From: Scatophagus argus
Taxonomy: Eukaryota > Chordata > Actinopteri > Scatophagidae
Direction: 5' to 3'
DNA length: 64,000 bases
Assembly (NCBI RefSeq): GCF_020382885.2
Contig: NC_058496.1
Coordinates: 2,885,001-2,949,000 of the forward strand
The position numbers were made by a program, and so were the translations under genes. Shown piece by piece: positions 1 to 22,663 of this stretch (its first letter is position 1; each line of letters opens with the position of its first letter). The notes under the pieces are model-generated. The model was given only the letters and a program-made list of their open reading frames with translations. It was not told where the DNA came from and made no database searches.

Positions 1-17
1 AGGTCTTGCATCCTTAC

Positions 18-9138
<9,121 letters not shown>

Positions 9139-12100
9139 ACCTGCTGCTCTTCCAACTGGTTTGGGGTTTTTAACTTTTCTGCTAGTCCAAGGCTAAATCC
9201 AACCTCGTCTCTCCACTAAAAGCTTTTCACCCTTTCGCCCCCTCCTTTGTCCTTGCAATGTGATCCACACTTTTACTCCAGCAGAGAAATTTGTGCAGCT
9301 CCACATGTACCCACAGACACAGTGTCAAGCAAGCTGAGACTGGGCTAGACAGAGATGGAGTGGGAGGGGGGTAGGGATCGGCAGGGAGGGAAGGGAGGGA
9401 AGGGAGGTGGGTTATAGAGCGAGAGAGAGAGAGAGAGAGAGAGAGAGGTTCAGAGTAAAGCAGCAATCCAGTAAAATGAATAGACTGGGCTCCTAATTGC
9501 CCTGCAGCTGTGGTCAGCTGAAAAAACAGCGTAAGGCCAGAGGATCCCCCTCACCTGGCTGACGAGTCACAACAGGTGCAGGGCTCAGACAGGAGATGGG
9601 GGGAGGAGGGGGGAGGTGATGGCGAGGCCTCAAACTGCAGGTCTTGCACCTCCTGGCTTAGAGACAGAAGTCAGCTCCGTTTTGTCCACAGCGCCTGCTG
9701 AATTCCTCTGCGGAGAGCTTTTAGCCCCGCAGACTCACCACAGAACAGAACAGCAGGAGACACTGAATTCCACAACAAGAGGAGGAGGAGGAGGAGGAGG
9801 GGGAGGAGGAGGGGGAGGAGGAGGAGGAGTAAGGGGGAGGAGAGGGACTTTTGCATGTGTGTGTGTTAACAAAACCAAACACCACTAATCATCAGAGGGA
9901 AGAATTCAGAGAAAATGAAAACAGGCAGGAGTAGAACATAAATTCTGTTTTCAGACCAGGACTTGTTCTGGTTGGGAAAGGGTCTTCGCTTTCCATCTCG
10001 TCTCGTGGTGCTCCGTCACTCTTTCCTCCGAGTGTTGCATAGCTCCTTTTCTGCTTTCTGAAGGAAAAGTTATGGCGATCAGGGGGGCCACGGAGGAGCA
10101 CACACACCAGATTTGGTGCTTTCTTTGCCAGCCCTCCCGTCCTCCTCCTCCTCGTCCGTCTCTCAGCCTGTCGGGGACTTCAGACACCAGACATGTAGAA
10201 TATTTTGCCACCAATCTAATCAAAGCACATCGTCTAGTCTTCCCCAGTAACCCAGGGACCTCGTTTATAAACCTGTTCTTAGATTTATACTCAAGTCTTT
10301 AGATCATTTCTGATGGTGCGTTTACATGTGATTCATAAATGACGTGTGAAGTGGAATTAAAGGCAGGAATTTAAAAATTAAATTAAACTTAACAGCACCT
10401 GTTTTGCAGTTTCCCAAACGAGGGCTTAATGACAAGCAACCAAGCTTTTTGGGTGATGAGCTCATGGGCACAGTGGCAGACGGACTGACATCGCACAACA
10501 CGGACTATTTAATGGATAGCTGGTTGACAGGAAGTCAGACACACTGGCTGGGAGCGTGTTTCTGCTGCAGTGAAGGAGCTGCGGCCTTTTGAACTGGTAA
10601 TTCCTTATCACATTGTTCGTAAAGCTCATGCAAAGTTCACCACCGGCTTGGACGCAGCTTAGACTTTGCTTAGAGATCATTTAGGATTTTAAAATAACTA
10701 CTTAGACGTGGTTTTTATGCTGAAGTCCTGCTAAAGATCAGAACTGATGGTAAGTTCGTTTCATCAGCGAGGCCCCGGAGCTGCTTAGTCTCAGGGAGCA
10801 ATAAAACAGATCCATCATGGGCCAGAAAAGAAACCACAGATGAAGACGTTTTGGGGGAAATTCTCAGCAAAATCACATACGTAATGACTTCAAATGTGCA
10901 GATTCCCCGAATTAAAAAACTCTCTGGTCACCTTCACTCCTCCATGAGAGCAGGCCTGATGCTGGAATAAAGACATTAAATGAAAACACTGTGCAGCCTG
11001 TCAGCTCTGCTCAGGCTGCCACAAGAACTACTTCCTGTCAGTGACTTTCAAACCAAACGGACACACGCAGAGACGCAAACATCCAAGCACAAAAACCAAC
11101 TCCTGCTAAAATAATTTCAGTTCCTGCGACTGCGTGGACGACCAAAAATAAACCGCAGAGGACTTGATTTTCAAAAAAAAGAAAAAAAAAAAGAAGAAAA
11201 ACAAGCGAATTACAAAATACAAGCACATCTACGCAGGATGTGACTAAAGCTGTGAAGAATGCAGCAGATAGTTGAGTCTACAGTAAGGTCAAGCCGAGGC
11301 CTCTTCAGCTGGCCGGCGCTCGGAGACGCTCACAGGGGAGCGAGCGGGAAAACAAGCCAAGCTGTGTCACCACACACACTGAAATCCTCACGGGCCGCGT
11401 CTTCAGTAATGAAAGCCAAATGAATGAACGGAAAATAACACGTGAATCACTTCAGTTCTTTAGTCGTAAGTCACGGATCCTTTTCGTTTTACCTCCAGAT
11501 AAAACACAAGGACTTTTTCCACTTTATTTCTTCTTCACAGGCAAACTTACTCTTCTTCATGTAGTTCTGCTCATAATAAAACTGTTACATATTAAACGCC
11601 TTGGAAGGCTTAAGTTCAGCTCCATTTTGGCCTGCTACATTACAGCAGGACTGAAACTGCAGCGTGACTTACAGCTGACGTTAAACAGCACTACTGGTTT
11701 AAAAACTGGAACAATACAAATAATGTATCAAAGAATATTTTAAGGTTTGTTGAAAAACTGATGCTAAGATTAAATGCTAAAAAAGAGCAGCTGAATGAGC
11801 ACGAAGAGCTGGAAAAGTTTTGCACGGTCAAATTAATATGAATAGGAATTAAAGGTTAAATAAATCTGAACGCGTCAAAGCTGTGGAACATTTTAAGGTC
11901 TGAGTGGAGTTAAAACATGAATGAAAAAGGCTGGGAACTGAGACTGAAGAAGAAGAAGCTCATTTTAGATATTTAATACGCGGGAAGGTGGCTCATTGTA
12001 TTTAATAAACGTTAAATATTAGAGTAACTAATCACAGATACGCAGTGAAAAGTGCAGTAAGAAGTACAACACGTCCAGTGGGAGTCCAGCTCTCACATTC

Positions 12101-14136
12101 CTCCACAGTCAGGGGTCATTCTGCTTCAGTAAGAAGTTCTCCCACTTGCTTTTTGAGGCAAAACTTCCATTAATTTACTCAAATCTGAACTGATGAATTT
12201 TACATGCAGTGTTGTGTTTTTACAGCTTGGAGTATTTCCTCCGCCGCTGTACGTACTGAAGGGAGTTTGTAGGCTTCACGTGAACACACACGCACACACG
12301 CACACACACATCCTGGCCTTTCGTGTCACAGTAATCAGTGTGACGGGATAAAGTTTGAGGTTTGAGCCCAAGTCAGGCAGGAGACACGTTGGATGGCCAT
12401 CATGAAAACAACGATTTACACATGACACACTTATCTCCGCGCGCCCTGCAGCTCGCGGCCTTCACGTCAGGGTTTTAATGGGTCTGACGTCACTTTAATT
12501 CGCGTCCGTCGGTGCCTGCGGGTCGAACTCGGCATTCAGCAGGTCTCCGCGCGCACAGCCTGCAGCTGAGCGTCAGCATCTACTGGGCAGGAAACAATGA
12601 CATCAGAGCGAGAGGGGGGAGAGTTGGGGAGAGTTGGGGGAGGGAAGGCGAGAGACACGGAGAGGGAGAGAGAGAGTTGCTGTATTCCAGCAGGCTCACT
12701 AGGTACAAATGGAAACGGATTCACAATCTGCTGCTCTCCTCTCCTCGTTCTCAGTGGGCACGTGGACCCGTAAGCACAGCGCCGGGATACCTGACACGTA
12801 ACGGACGTCAGTGTGTCAGATTGTTAACCCTTTAACGGGCTGGCGGGTGATATGACCGAGCTCGGGTCTTGTATCTGTCCGTTGCTCCGTGCGCACAGCA
12901 AACATCCCACATGAGCAGGAATGAAAAATGGCTGACGGGTGAGCGATGGAAAAACAAAACAAAAGCAAACAGTTGGCTGAGATATCTTTCCATCCTGTGT
13001 GTGTGTGCTGTGATTCAGCAGGTCCACCACAGCCCAGTCATCTGGCACTGTGGGACCGGAGCCACGACTCTGATTAAGCACAGATGTAAAAGCACGGCGT
13101 CCCAGCTTCATTGACCCCGGGACCAAAACCTGCTCTCCGGCCAGCTGCACGTATCTCAACGTCACAACATAAGACGGTGGCCCAGAAAGTACAAGAATCA
13201 GCGTTTACTCGGCTGCAGTGACGTCTCACTGATTTGTTTCCCTGATGAGAGCTGAAACGCAGACTGAACAGCCTCGGCTTGTGGTCCACACAGCCTGCCA
13301 GTACTGCCGCTCCGCCCTGACGGAGAAGAACCAGACTCACTCCAAACTAAACAACCAAAGGGAGAATAAATAAGGGCTGGTCTTTAAATGCCACACGGAC
13401 TTGAAGGCTAAAGCAGTGACAGATAACAGGCGTGAACTGCGTAGCACCTGTAGAGTCAAAGATGTGCTCCTGAACGTGGGGTCCTTTCAGTTGCAGATCA
13501 GAGCGCGCCCTCTAGTGGCCGGATGGCAGAACAGCTGAAGCTCGAAGACCATCACCGACCACAGTCTGTGAGCGGTCAAAGCCACCATCCGTACTGCATG
13601 TGCTCATTTCTCTCGTTTAGTTTTGCTCCAGTCTGTATTAGTAGAAAATATATTTTTTTGTTCGGGCCACATTTTGCACGACGCAGGACAGAAGAAATAA
13701 ACTACGGAACAAACTAAATTAATTAATTGATTAGTAGATAAACGGAATAATCAGAAAGGGAAAATTTAATCTCTTTCAGCTTCTCACATGTGAAGGTTTG
13801 CTGCTTTTCTCTTTTGGACATTTTACAGACAAAACATTCATTTACTCAGAAAAGACTCATCATCACTCTTAAAAACATTAAAACGGTGCGAACGTGTAAA
13901 AACTCCACGAAAGTACCAGATGTTCAGAAAATCATTTTGCTTCCTCTTTGGGATGTTCCACTGGCTGTGACTTGATTCATGTCCTCTGATACACATCTGC
14001 TGTCACAAAGACGCAGACCGTCAGTGTGTAGTTTGGATTTGGGACACATGCCGGTATAATTCTTCATTAAAGTCTGTACAGACTCTCAGAGGGCTCAGTG
14101 ACTCCACAGAGAAAACACACTCGTTTTTAAACAGCA
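9139..14136. other. Intergenic region upstream of aebp1
   Basis: No coding exon is recognised. Close to the aebp1 start are (GA)n at 9419-9447 and an AGG-rich purine tract at 9777-9845. A CpG-rich patch at about 12420-12800 contains a perfect palindromic CRE (TGACGTCA, 12485-12492) and G-rich runs near 12612-12672. This could be a distal promoter, a 5' UTR exon or an enhancer of aebp1, but no splice-linked exon could be demonstrated. The rest looks like unique AT-rich sequence plus a CA stretch near 12283-12310. Confidence 0.6.
9419..9447. repeat. (GA)n tract upstream of aebp1
   Basis: A GA dinucleotide run about 280 bp upstream of the aebp1 ATG; on the coding strand it is a CT tract, possibly in or next to the 5' UTR. 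Confidence 0.9.
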
Positions 14137-17100
14137 TTTATTTAGCTTTCTCCATACAATACATTTAATGTACAACAGCACATACTGTATTCTGAAATAA
14201 CTCTCAGTATAAAATAGGGCTTCTACAATCAAGGTACAGTCATAAAATGCTCTGAGGGACATGACGACGACGACGACAGTAAAACACCTTCATATAAAGC
14301 GCAGGATCTTGAGAGAAGTGATTGTATTTGCTGAGCTGCTGCTGTAGGAAGCAGAACTTCACACCACAACCTCTCAGAGCATCCGACATCCTGCAAGAAC
14401 CCGTTTTGTTTTGCTTTTCCTCTCGGTTCTTGTTTCACAACTGAGGAGAGTCCGAACGATGATCAACGCATAAGAACATGATCTGATACAACTGCCGAAA
14501 ATAAAAAGTCGTGGTGATATGAGAGGATAAATCAGGCCTTGTTTGGATACTTAATATATAGCGAGGTCAAAGCGTACACCGTATTATGACTGCTAATCAA
14601 GCCTATATCTTCACAATCATATATTGAACCGTTTGTGAGTGTAGCTGGATTGTTTCTGGAGTGTTTATCCAGACATCAAACACTTAAAACACAGCAAAAG
14701 TATACTGTACTAATCACTGAAGCCACAAGAAAACCAGCTTATTTCAAACATCAGCCAATCAAAGATCGTTTTAAAAAAAAGAAAAAAAAAGATTTTCTTT
14801 TTTATTGTCTGCAGATGTGCATCAGAGTGTGTGTGGGCCTATATAGTATCTATAAATGTGTCTTTAAATAGAATACACGCAACACTGACCAGCTCTTGTG
14901 TTAGTTTGCTATTACGTAGTGCTTCAGGTGCTGAATATACATTATATAACATGTCCAATCGGAATGAGAGAAGGCCTAGGAACGAGGAAACAGAAGAAGA
15001 GCCTGACAAACATCAGGAGAGAGAAGGGAGAGATTTGTCTCAAGTCTTGAGGTAAGCAATGTGTTTCAGTATAATGCCCTACAGACAATCATACAGTTAC
15101 AATCATTAAATCTCTATATACAAACTTCCTGATTTACATACACTGTACTGCTCCTCAGTTTGAAATTCAACAAAACTAAAAGTGAGATCATATTCGCGGC
15201 GCGACGTTTTAGAAAGCGAGGACGGCAGGAAAGGGGGACGGGTGGGGGAATCGGACTCCCGTGACGAGGTGGGCGACGGTAAACGTTATGGCTATCGGAG
15301 ATGGCCTGTTTCCCCTTGCATACGTCACTAGCAAATATCTACAACAGTGCAAAAAAAACTTCCCATTCAATCAAAACACTCGCAAACAACCGGCTGCCAA
15401 ACTACGTCGGCTCGTCCTCGAAGTCAGGCGGTGGCGAACGGAGACGGCGAAGAACGACTACTGGAGTACGTGCTGACACAGGAAACGTACACGCCTGCGT
15501 TTGGTTTTGTTTTTTATTAGGGATCGACTGATTTCTCTGGGCTGAAAGCAGATTATTTGGGATGATAAATCGATATTTGGAAGCGGAAAACATCTGCAGT
15601 GAAAATAAAAACTTTGGTGTCACAATGTCTGATTTGCTGAAGTACCACTTAGCTACAGCTTTGAGGTTCTTGTACTTTGAATATTTCCATTTCCTCATAC
15701 TTCATGCTTCCGTTTCTCTACGTTTTGGAGGCAAATGATGACGATCCATCATTAGTCCCACAGTGGGGAGATGTGCAGTTACTTTGCTATTCAGACACAA
15801 AAAGTTAAATCTACCATTACAAACAATTACTTTTAAGTCGATTTATTTTATTGGCAACGAAAAAAAAAAATCAGATAAATGTTGAACATCAGTCTTTCCC
15901 TAATGTTTCTGCATGTCTTAGGGGTCTCCGTTTACTGCCTCATATGAATGGAGGGAGTCTACTGCGGCACGATGGCTCCAATGAAAGACGAAAACAACAG
16001 GAAGTGAGGACCAACCAGCACTCGACGTCGCGTGGCCTCACCGGATGTAGGCGCCGTTTGAGCTCACGACACGTCAAGCCTTTCCCACGTCCGTCCGTCC
16101 ACTGAGGGAGACTTGATGCAAACAGGAAATAAATGTGCTATAGTAGTAACAGTTTGCGCACTCATTGACACCACGGACTGTAACTGAGACATGACATCAA
16201 CAAGCTTTACGAAGAGGAGGAGGCTATAGGATGCTACAGTACTAGTGCTACCTGAACATGCTACAGATTGAGACTACAGCGATGGGAGACGGTTTCACAT
16301 TAGCACAAAGCAGGAACCAGCTTTGCTGAGGAGCTCAGCCCATCCCAGGCCACAGAGCTGCTGAAGCCAGCCGTGTCCACAACCAGCGAATCGCTTTTCT
16401 TTTTCAAACAAAACAAAACAAAACGAAAAACAAAAAACGCAAAGCTAAGAGTGTGTTCATTCGGGAAAAATTTTCCTCAGAAGCTTAATGTACCATTTTT
16501 AAACTGACAAAAGTACCGTCTTTGCAGCTCGATGGATCAAGTACTTAGTAAAGCTGGCTTATTGTGTGCAGAGGAAAGCACCCCATCTGTAGTCAGTTCC
16601 TGTCATACAACACACACACAGGCGCACACGCACACACACACACACACGTTCGCTTGCACAAGCACACAAACCCTGAAGTTAGGAACGATTTCCATCGTCA
16701 CACAGCACTATCGTTTTGATTATCGTAGAGTAAGAGCTGGGATTGCATACTGTACCACACATCTCTGAGGAGAGACACCCTTCATCAGCATCAGCTCATT
16801 CACGTCTCACACACACACTCACACACACACGAATAAAGTCTGAACTGGTCAATAAAACTTACAATCACATGCTTTATAACGGAATGTAGAGAAAGCTCAA
16901 ACCACACCTTCGACTTTAGTCGGGATCAAGCCGAACACGCAGACTCTGTTACGAAGCGTCTCTTCAGCTTCGACTTTCAGACGTTCCGGTGGAGTCCTTC
17001 TCACGGTCACTCAGCCATCACTTCTCGCAAACAAAACTCTGAAGTGCTTTTACACGTAACTGAAGTTATGACAGCTGGCCCTTCAGAAAAGACTAAAATA

Positions 17101-18057
17101 GTTTCTTTTCTCTTTTTTTTTTTTTTTTTTTTTTTAAATTATTTAAAATATATTCCTCCATATCCAGTGGGAGCTCTGGACCTATCAGCCTATCAGACCC
17201 CTGACAGCCACAGGTACACCAACAGCCTCCACACATCTGGACATCTTTCACATCTTTCACATGATCCACGCTCTAACAAAGAATGCAAAGTGATCAAATC
17301 TCCAACGTTTACGGTTTAAGACGGAGAGCAGCCTCCACCGAAACGAAAAAAAGCAAAATATAAATCTGTAACCTCTCTGGGTTTTCCATCTGGCCGCTCT
17401 GCACCCACACTGAGAGGGAAGCTGCTTCTGTTTGCTTGTGTAGCAGGGAACCCGAACACAAAGTTAACAGAGCGCTGAACAGCACGCCCGACGGCGCCGC
17501 CCTTCGCTTGCTTCATGAACTGACTGTGCGTTGTATCGTGAAGCGGGAGAGAGGGAACGGCAAGCCCGTGAAGGATAAGCCCGCCTCCCTCCGCAGCGCT
17601 AACGTTCGCCGACCGGGAGATCCGAGGGACACCAGCGCGTACGTTCTGAACTTCCAGGCAGGTTAAGAGTTTGACCACAAGAATTTGGCAGCTATTGATT
17701 TGGCTACTAAATCCACAGAAAAGTGCAAACATTCACTTTCTCCTTGTTTTTTAGTGACATCTTGTGTTTCTGACCTGCATCCACTCCACTTTATATTTGA
17801 CTCTGTTCTTTGTTTAAAAAAAAAAAAACATAAATTAATCATCAATTAAAAAAAAAAAATCATATAACTCTAAAAGACCCCCAAGCTTAATCTAATCAAA
17901 GTGCAGCACCCCAGCATCAGGTTTGAAGTGTTTGAACGGGTTCAGATAGCAGGTCCTAGATCAGGGTCTGGTGGGGTTCTAGCTCTCTGAGAGTAAGCCA
18001 CTCGCACATACTCACGGACAGGATCGTTCACACTCACGCACTCACACAGAGTCTAGC
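14137..18057 (-). other. elmod3: Probable long 3' UTR of elmod3
   Basis: Immediately after the elmod3 stop on the minus strand there is about 3.9 kb with no exon on either strand. At 14137-14142 the minus strand reads AATAAA within an AT-rich stretch, a plausible polyadenylation signal. No better candidate gene end was noticed closer to the stop, but earlier poly(A) sites cannot be excluded. Contents include CA-rich tracts (16609-16648 and 16808-16832), a poly-T run on the plus strand (17113-17135) and a short fish retroposon fragment at 15747-15775 (ATTAGTCCCACAGTGGGGA). Confidence 0.5.
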
Positions 18058-21000
18058 TTAGATGAGTCTGGCCTCTCCCTCCATGTCTGGCGGCAGATCA
18101 CACACTCCCGTGAAGTGCATCTCCTTTCCCTTGCTTCCCTGTCCTGTCCCGGCTCTGGCCCCTCGCTCCCCCAGACTGGGAGACGGCTGTTGGGCCTGGG
18201 GGTCTGGCGACGTCCCACGGGGGATTCCACCTGCCCGCCTCTCTTTCAGGAAGACCTCTAGTCGGCGCAGCATCTGCTTGGGGTTCTTTTTGGCAAACAG
18301 CTCCACTTCTGAGGGGTTAGAGAACACAGAGACCGTGGGACTCACGCCGGGAACACAATCTGTGTGAACTGAGCTTCTGCAGTCTGAGCGTTGAGTTCAA
18401 CGCACAGAACCGTCAAAATCATGCTTTAAAAGAGACCCTTTCCTTGAGTCCCGTGGAAACACTCCCCGCGTCTTTCTCTGTATCTGCAGCTCTTTTCCGT
18501 GTCGTGCTGTTTGTGTATTTACAGCGTGTTCGTGTGACCCGCAGACCAAACTCTGATGTGCAAAACTGGTGAACTTCCCCTTTAGTGGCGCATTATCACA
18601 TTAAAAAAATCTGAAGAACCTCAACACTCATGCCAATGCAACACATCTGCAACAGAGTAACAGACCCTGTCATCACGAATGAAAGACCTCTAGGTGCTCA
18701 GTAACGGCACCATTTCCTTTACCTTTCAGTACAAAGCCAGAGTCAGCAATGGTCTTCTGTTGGGTCTTCCACAGCTGGTACAGGTGCAGATACGTGGCAA
18801 CGTAGAACTCATTCAGCACGCCGACCACTTGCTGACGACGATTGCACTCCCTGTCGTGAGCAGAAGACAGAGAGGAGCGTCGGCATGAAGAGATATGAAC
18901 AGACGGCAAACTGCACACACAGCGCAGTGCGGATGACGTGGTCTAAAGCAAAAACCTGAGCACCGGTGACTCACTTGGACAAGGCCTCCTCTCTGAGTAC
19001 TTGCAGAGCGATGCGGGTCATGTTGATTGACATCACACTGAATGGAAAGTTCTAAACCAGAGGAAAGACACGAGGAAACTTAGACCCCAAAGGAACACTC
19101 ACAAAGACCACAAGAGACGTGCTCGTCTTGTAGCCCACTTCACTGATCCCTGAGGGGAAATTCTCTTTTTCGTTCTAGTTCCCTCAGCGGAGAGGACGGA
19201 GGTCAGGGTCAGGCCACGAAGCAGCCCGCCTGGAGTGGGAGGAGTCTGAACATCCCTCTGAGGGATCAGTGAAACCTGAATCCAATCATCTCCAATAAAA
19301 CAACTGAACACAATTGCTCTTTTGTGCGCTGGCGATACCTGTGTTGGGTGTTGTGACAACTTGTAGATGTCTCTAGCCAGCGGCAGAGTCTCTGGGTCCA
19401 TCACAAAGTACAGAGTATGCATCAGTCCCAGGAAACCAGTGCCGCGCAGGTCAGTGGCCGGGTCTGTACCTGCAGCACACGAATCAAACCGACACATGGA
19501 GTCATGTGGGTTCGGTGTGAATACTGTGAGCATCCTAAAACCTGAACCTCTGACTTTACAGGAGGGCTGTTGGAAATACCGACTGGATGTGATGTTTTCG
19601 GTATTTGTGGAACTCAGCTCAACTCAGCCTCCATTGGTCAGTTTCTCAACTGAAACCACAGACTTTGAGGGAAAAACAGTAACTCAAAAGATAAAAAAAG
19701 CACCTAATCAGTTCCAGATTATTCATGATTTGCCTGAACTGGATGTTCGTTGATCCACTTTTATTTATTTAAATAGGTAATTAGCACTTTCACTTAAATG
19801 TTAATTAATTGGCTACCACCGTTTTGCTGCACAAAACTATCTTTGAAAATCCATTATTTCTACATTTCACGTCAAAGCCCAGGATTCCCCATCTGACTTT
19901 CAGATGTTTTATTACAGAAGGTCACACATCCTGTCATCGTGTCCCTGGACCCCAATTTGAAAACCACTGATCTAATAAATAACAACAAACACAAAATTAT
20001 TTTTGTGTTTGTTAATTTGATTAACTGAAAAACATCTGCGATGAGCCAGATTGTTTACAATGTCATTCAGCACGTCTAAATCAATAGCGAAGGAGTGTAA
20101 AAGTTTCTTACCCTGAAAGCCGATGCTTTCCCAGTGTGTCCCGTATCGAGGACAGTCCAGCCTGCTGCCTATTAGCCTCTTATAAATGGTCTGGAGGACA
20201 CGCATGTGGACGCTTTGGCTGTTGTCCACATGACCTGTAGAGAACACACACAAACACGTAAAAGTGAAAATCAGTGTTTACAGTTTTTTACACCTGACAG
20301 GGTGACGCGCACAAAGACAAACACACACACACACTCACACTGTGCGATGGCAAAGACCAGATCTCTCTCCTCCAGTAGTTCTCTGTGCAGCCGTGGAGGT
20401 CCGAAGAGGAAGTGTGTGATGGCGGCCAGGCCTGTCCTGCGAACGGTTGGCTGGATGTTCTTCTGCGGGGGTAAGAAAAAATCCAACAGCTGAAAATCTC
20501 AGTAAAATGAGCACACAAGACTGTGATAAGTCTGATCATCATTCCTCATCACGGTTCAGCTGGAAGCCACCATTATCTGGTATATAAAACATGAGCAGGG
20601 ACTGCTGAAAAACAACTCTCATCCTTTTTGGCCGCTCTGCACACCGTACCGGTGTTCGGTAACACCACAGAGAGACGTGCATCAAAATCCAAGTAGCAGC
20701 TGGCTTGAATGGGTTTCTGCAAACCACAGCTCAACGACAGCCTCATTGTGAAACATAATGTGACACAATATTCACTTTATCTTGGTTACCTTGTTTTCAT
20801 AACTGGAGGCCAAAATGCAGCATTTCTTACCAGCAAGTCCCCGAGGTCTGTGGTCTGGAAGTACTGCAGGGCTTCGTTGAAGGAGATGATTGGAGTCGGG
20901 TTTAAGTCCTCAGTGAGAGCTGGCAGATAGTTTTTTAAAAAAAGATATTCTTTTCATTCTTTGTCAACCGCAACTTACACACATAAATCTCAAACCATTT

Positions 21001-22663
21001 TATTGTGAAACAGTGAGGTGACCTCTGACCTGGTTGAACGTTCTCCAGAGCCTCCCACTCCTGTCTGGCCTTTTCCAACTCCACATTTTCTTCTGTGCAG
21101 ATCATTTAAAAATAACGTCAGAAAACTAATACAGTCAATATTATCACACACTCTCAAATACAGAAACTTCACCGAAGATGAATATCTACTCGGCCAAAAG
21201 GCTACGGCGCAAAGGCCAACACCCCTCCTGTGCATTCACAGTCATGAATCCCTCCTGCCAAACAGACCTGCAGCAAAGCACCGAGAGCCTGTGCAATCTG
21301 CACTCCTGGGGGAGGTTTTACCTGCACCAGCTGCCTGGTATCCAGGATACACTGACAAACTCCTGAGGGAAGAGGATGTGAGACAAAAGAGAGGTCGGAT
21401 GAGAGTATGTGTGTGTTACCTGCGGGCTTCGGCTGGTCCCCTCCGGCCGCCAGGGTCTGCAGAAGGCCGTTCTGCTTCAGTGCCGAAATCTGGACAATTA
21501 GCAGATAATGGATTACCTCACATTCATGAAAGGTCATTTTGGTTGAAATGAGATACTGTGAATTACATGTAATTACCGGCAGGGATCTGAGTGGTGCGCT
21601 GCCGTTTGTGTGGTCCTTGACATTATGACTAACTACCAGTCCATTCATGACCTGAGAGGGGGGGAAAAAAAAGTTCAAACGGGCAGTCTCTAAATAAAAA
21701 GACTTGCTAGGAAAAACAAATTACGATGGATCAATGAAAAGTGATTTTTAGCTGCACTCACAGGCTTATGGTTGGAGTGTCCATTGGTGATTTCCTCTAA
21801 TGGTTTACATTCACGGGACAAACCATTCAGGCCCTAACAGGAGGGCAGCAGCACAGAGCAGATGCTTCAGACACCAACACAATGCAGAGCACAAAACAGT
21901 GCAGCTTTCGATGCTTTTAAAACAGGTAACTCGCAATCACCGCGTGCTTCATTGTGCTCTCATTTTCTGGCATCTGACACTTAAAACCAAACTGTGATAT
22001 TAAGTACAAAACACCAAATAAAATCCCAGAGACGTCTCAGAAGTTGCACACTTCCTTTTCACTTATTCAGAAGTGGGTAATTTAAGGGGGCACTTCCTTT
22101 GAGGATAACTGTCCCTGCCCTGTTACACTGGCACCGAGAGAGGCAGGGGACATACTTATCCAACTGTTTACAAAGGAAACAGTAAACAAGACTTGAGGCC
22201 AGGGAGCAAGAAGCAGTGTTGCGGCTAGAAAACCAAGCGGGGGATAAGGGAAATGTCAGCCGCCGCCATGCCAACATGCCCAGGGAACCAGACCAGAGAT
22301 TACAGCTAAAGCACAGGGAGAAGAGTTGACCTCAGGTTAAGTTAAACACATGTGACAGAACTGCTTAAACAAACGAGCTCTTAATTGTTTAACATTATAC
22401 AACAGTGTGGAGCAGGAAGGGAACACTTATCCCTGAGGGTGCGCCTACTTCCACTGTGTTGACCAACAAATGGGTGCAGCTTTCTGTTTTAATGGTGTTA
22501 CGTTGTTGTAAACCCAAACACTGGAATGAGATTACAAACTTAAAGGTGGAATAACTATTACCTCAGTGTGGGATGTGACATCAATGTCTTCTTCCATTGC
22601 ATATGAGTGTGTTGGCTGGCGAGCGTCTTCCTGATCCTGGCCTCTAAAGGCGTCTGTAGTCAT
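18058..22663 (-). CDS. elmod3: ELMO domain-containing protein 3
   Basis: ELMOD proteins are GTPase-activating proteins for Arf/Arl small G proteins; human ELMOD3 is linked to hereditary deafness. Coding exons (5' to 3', minus): 22663-22562, 21833-21762, 21651-21577, 21489-21420, 21092-21030, 20919-20831, 20462-20339, 20234-20112, 19469-19339, 19051-18975, 18850-18723, 18308-18058; 434 aa against 381 in human. The N-terminal ~85 residues are poorly conserved. The match to human begins at [13 protein letters not shown] (84-96). The ELMO domain starts near [13 protein letters not shown] (160-172) and carries the family signature [19 protein letters not shown], with the conserved arginine at 248. 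The C-terminus [14 protein letters not shown] matches the human end. The start at 22663 is the likeliest. An in-frame ATG at 22765 also exists, but an acceptor-like CTCAG at about 22670-22674 suggests the exon begins after it. Confidence 0.95.
18309..22561. other. elmod3 introns: summary of non-coding content
   Basis: The larger introns are 18309-18722, 19052-19338, 19470-20111, 20463-20830, 20920-21029 and 21834-22561. Apart from the inverted-end element at 19137-19275 and CA tracts near 20319-20340, no mobile element, RNA gene or extra exon is recognised. Several short introns near 21 kb (69-325 nt) are compact, as is usual in percomorph genomes. Confidence 0.7.
19137..19275. mobile_element. 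Short MITE-like element with ~16-bp inverted ends
   Basis: Located in the elmod3 intron between the exons at 19339-19469 and 18975-19051. The left arm at 19137-19155 reads CTTCACTGATCCCTGAG. The right arm at 19258-19275 is CTGAGGGATCAGTGAAAC, nearly its reverse complement. About 100 bp lie between them. GATCCCTGAGGGGAAATTC resembles a string common in fish retroposon tails, so the structure may be a small foldback element or two retroposon tails facing each other. Confidence 0.5.

Noticed and set aside
9616-9888. Glycine-run protein upstream of aebp1
   Set aside because: The run comes from an AGG purine tract; there is no conserved flank or splice partner.
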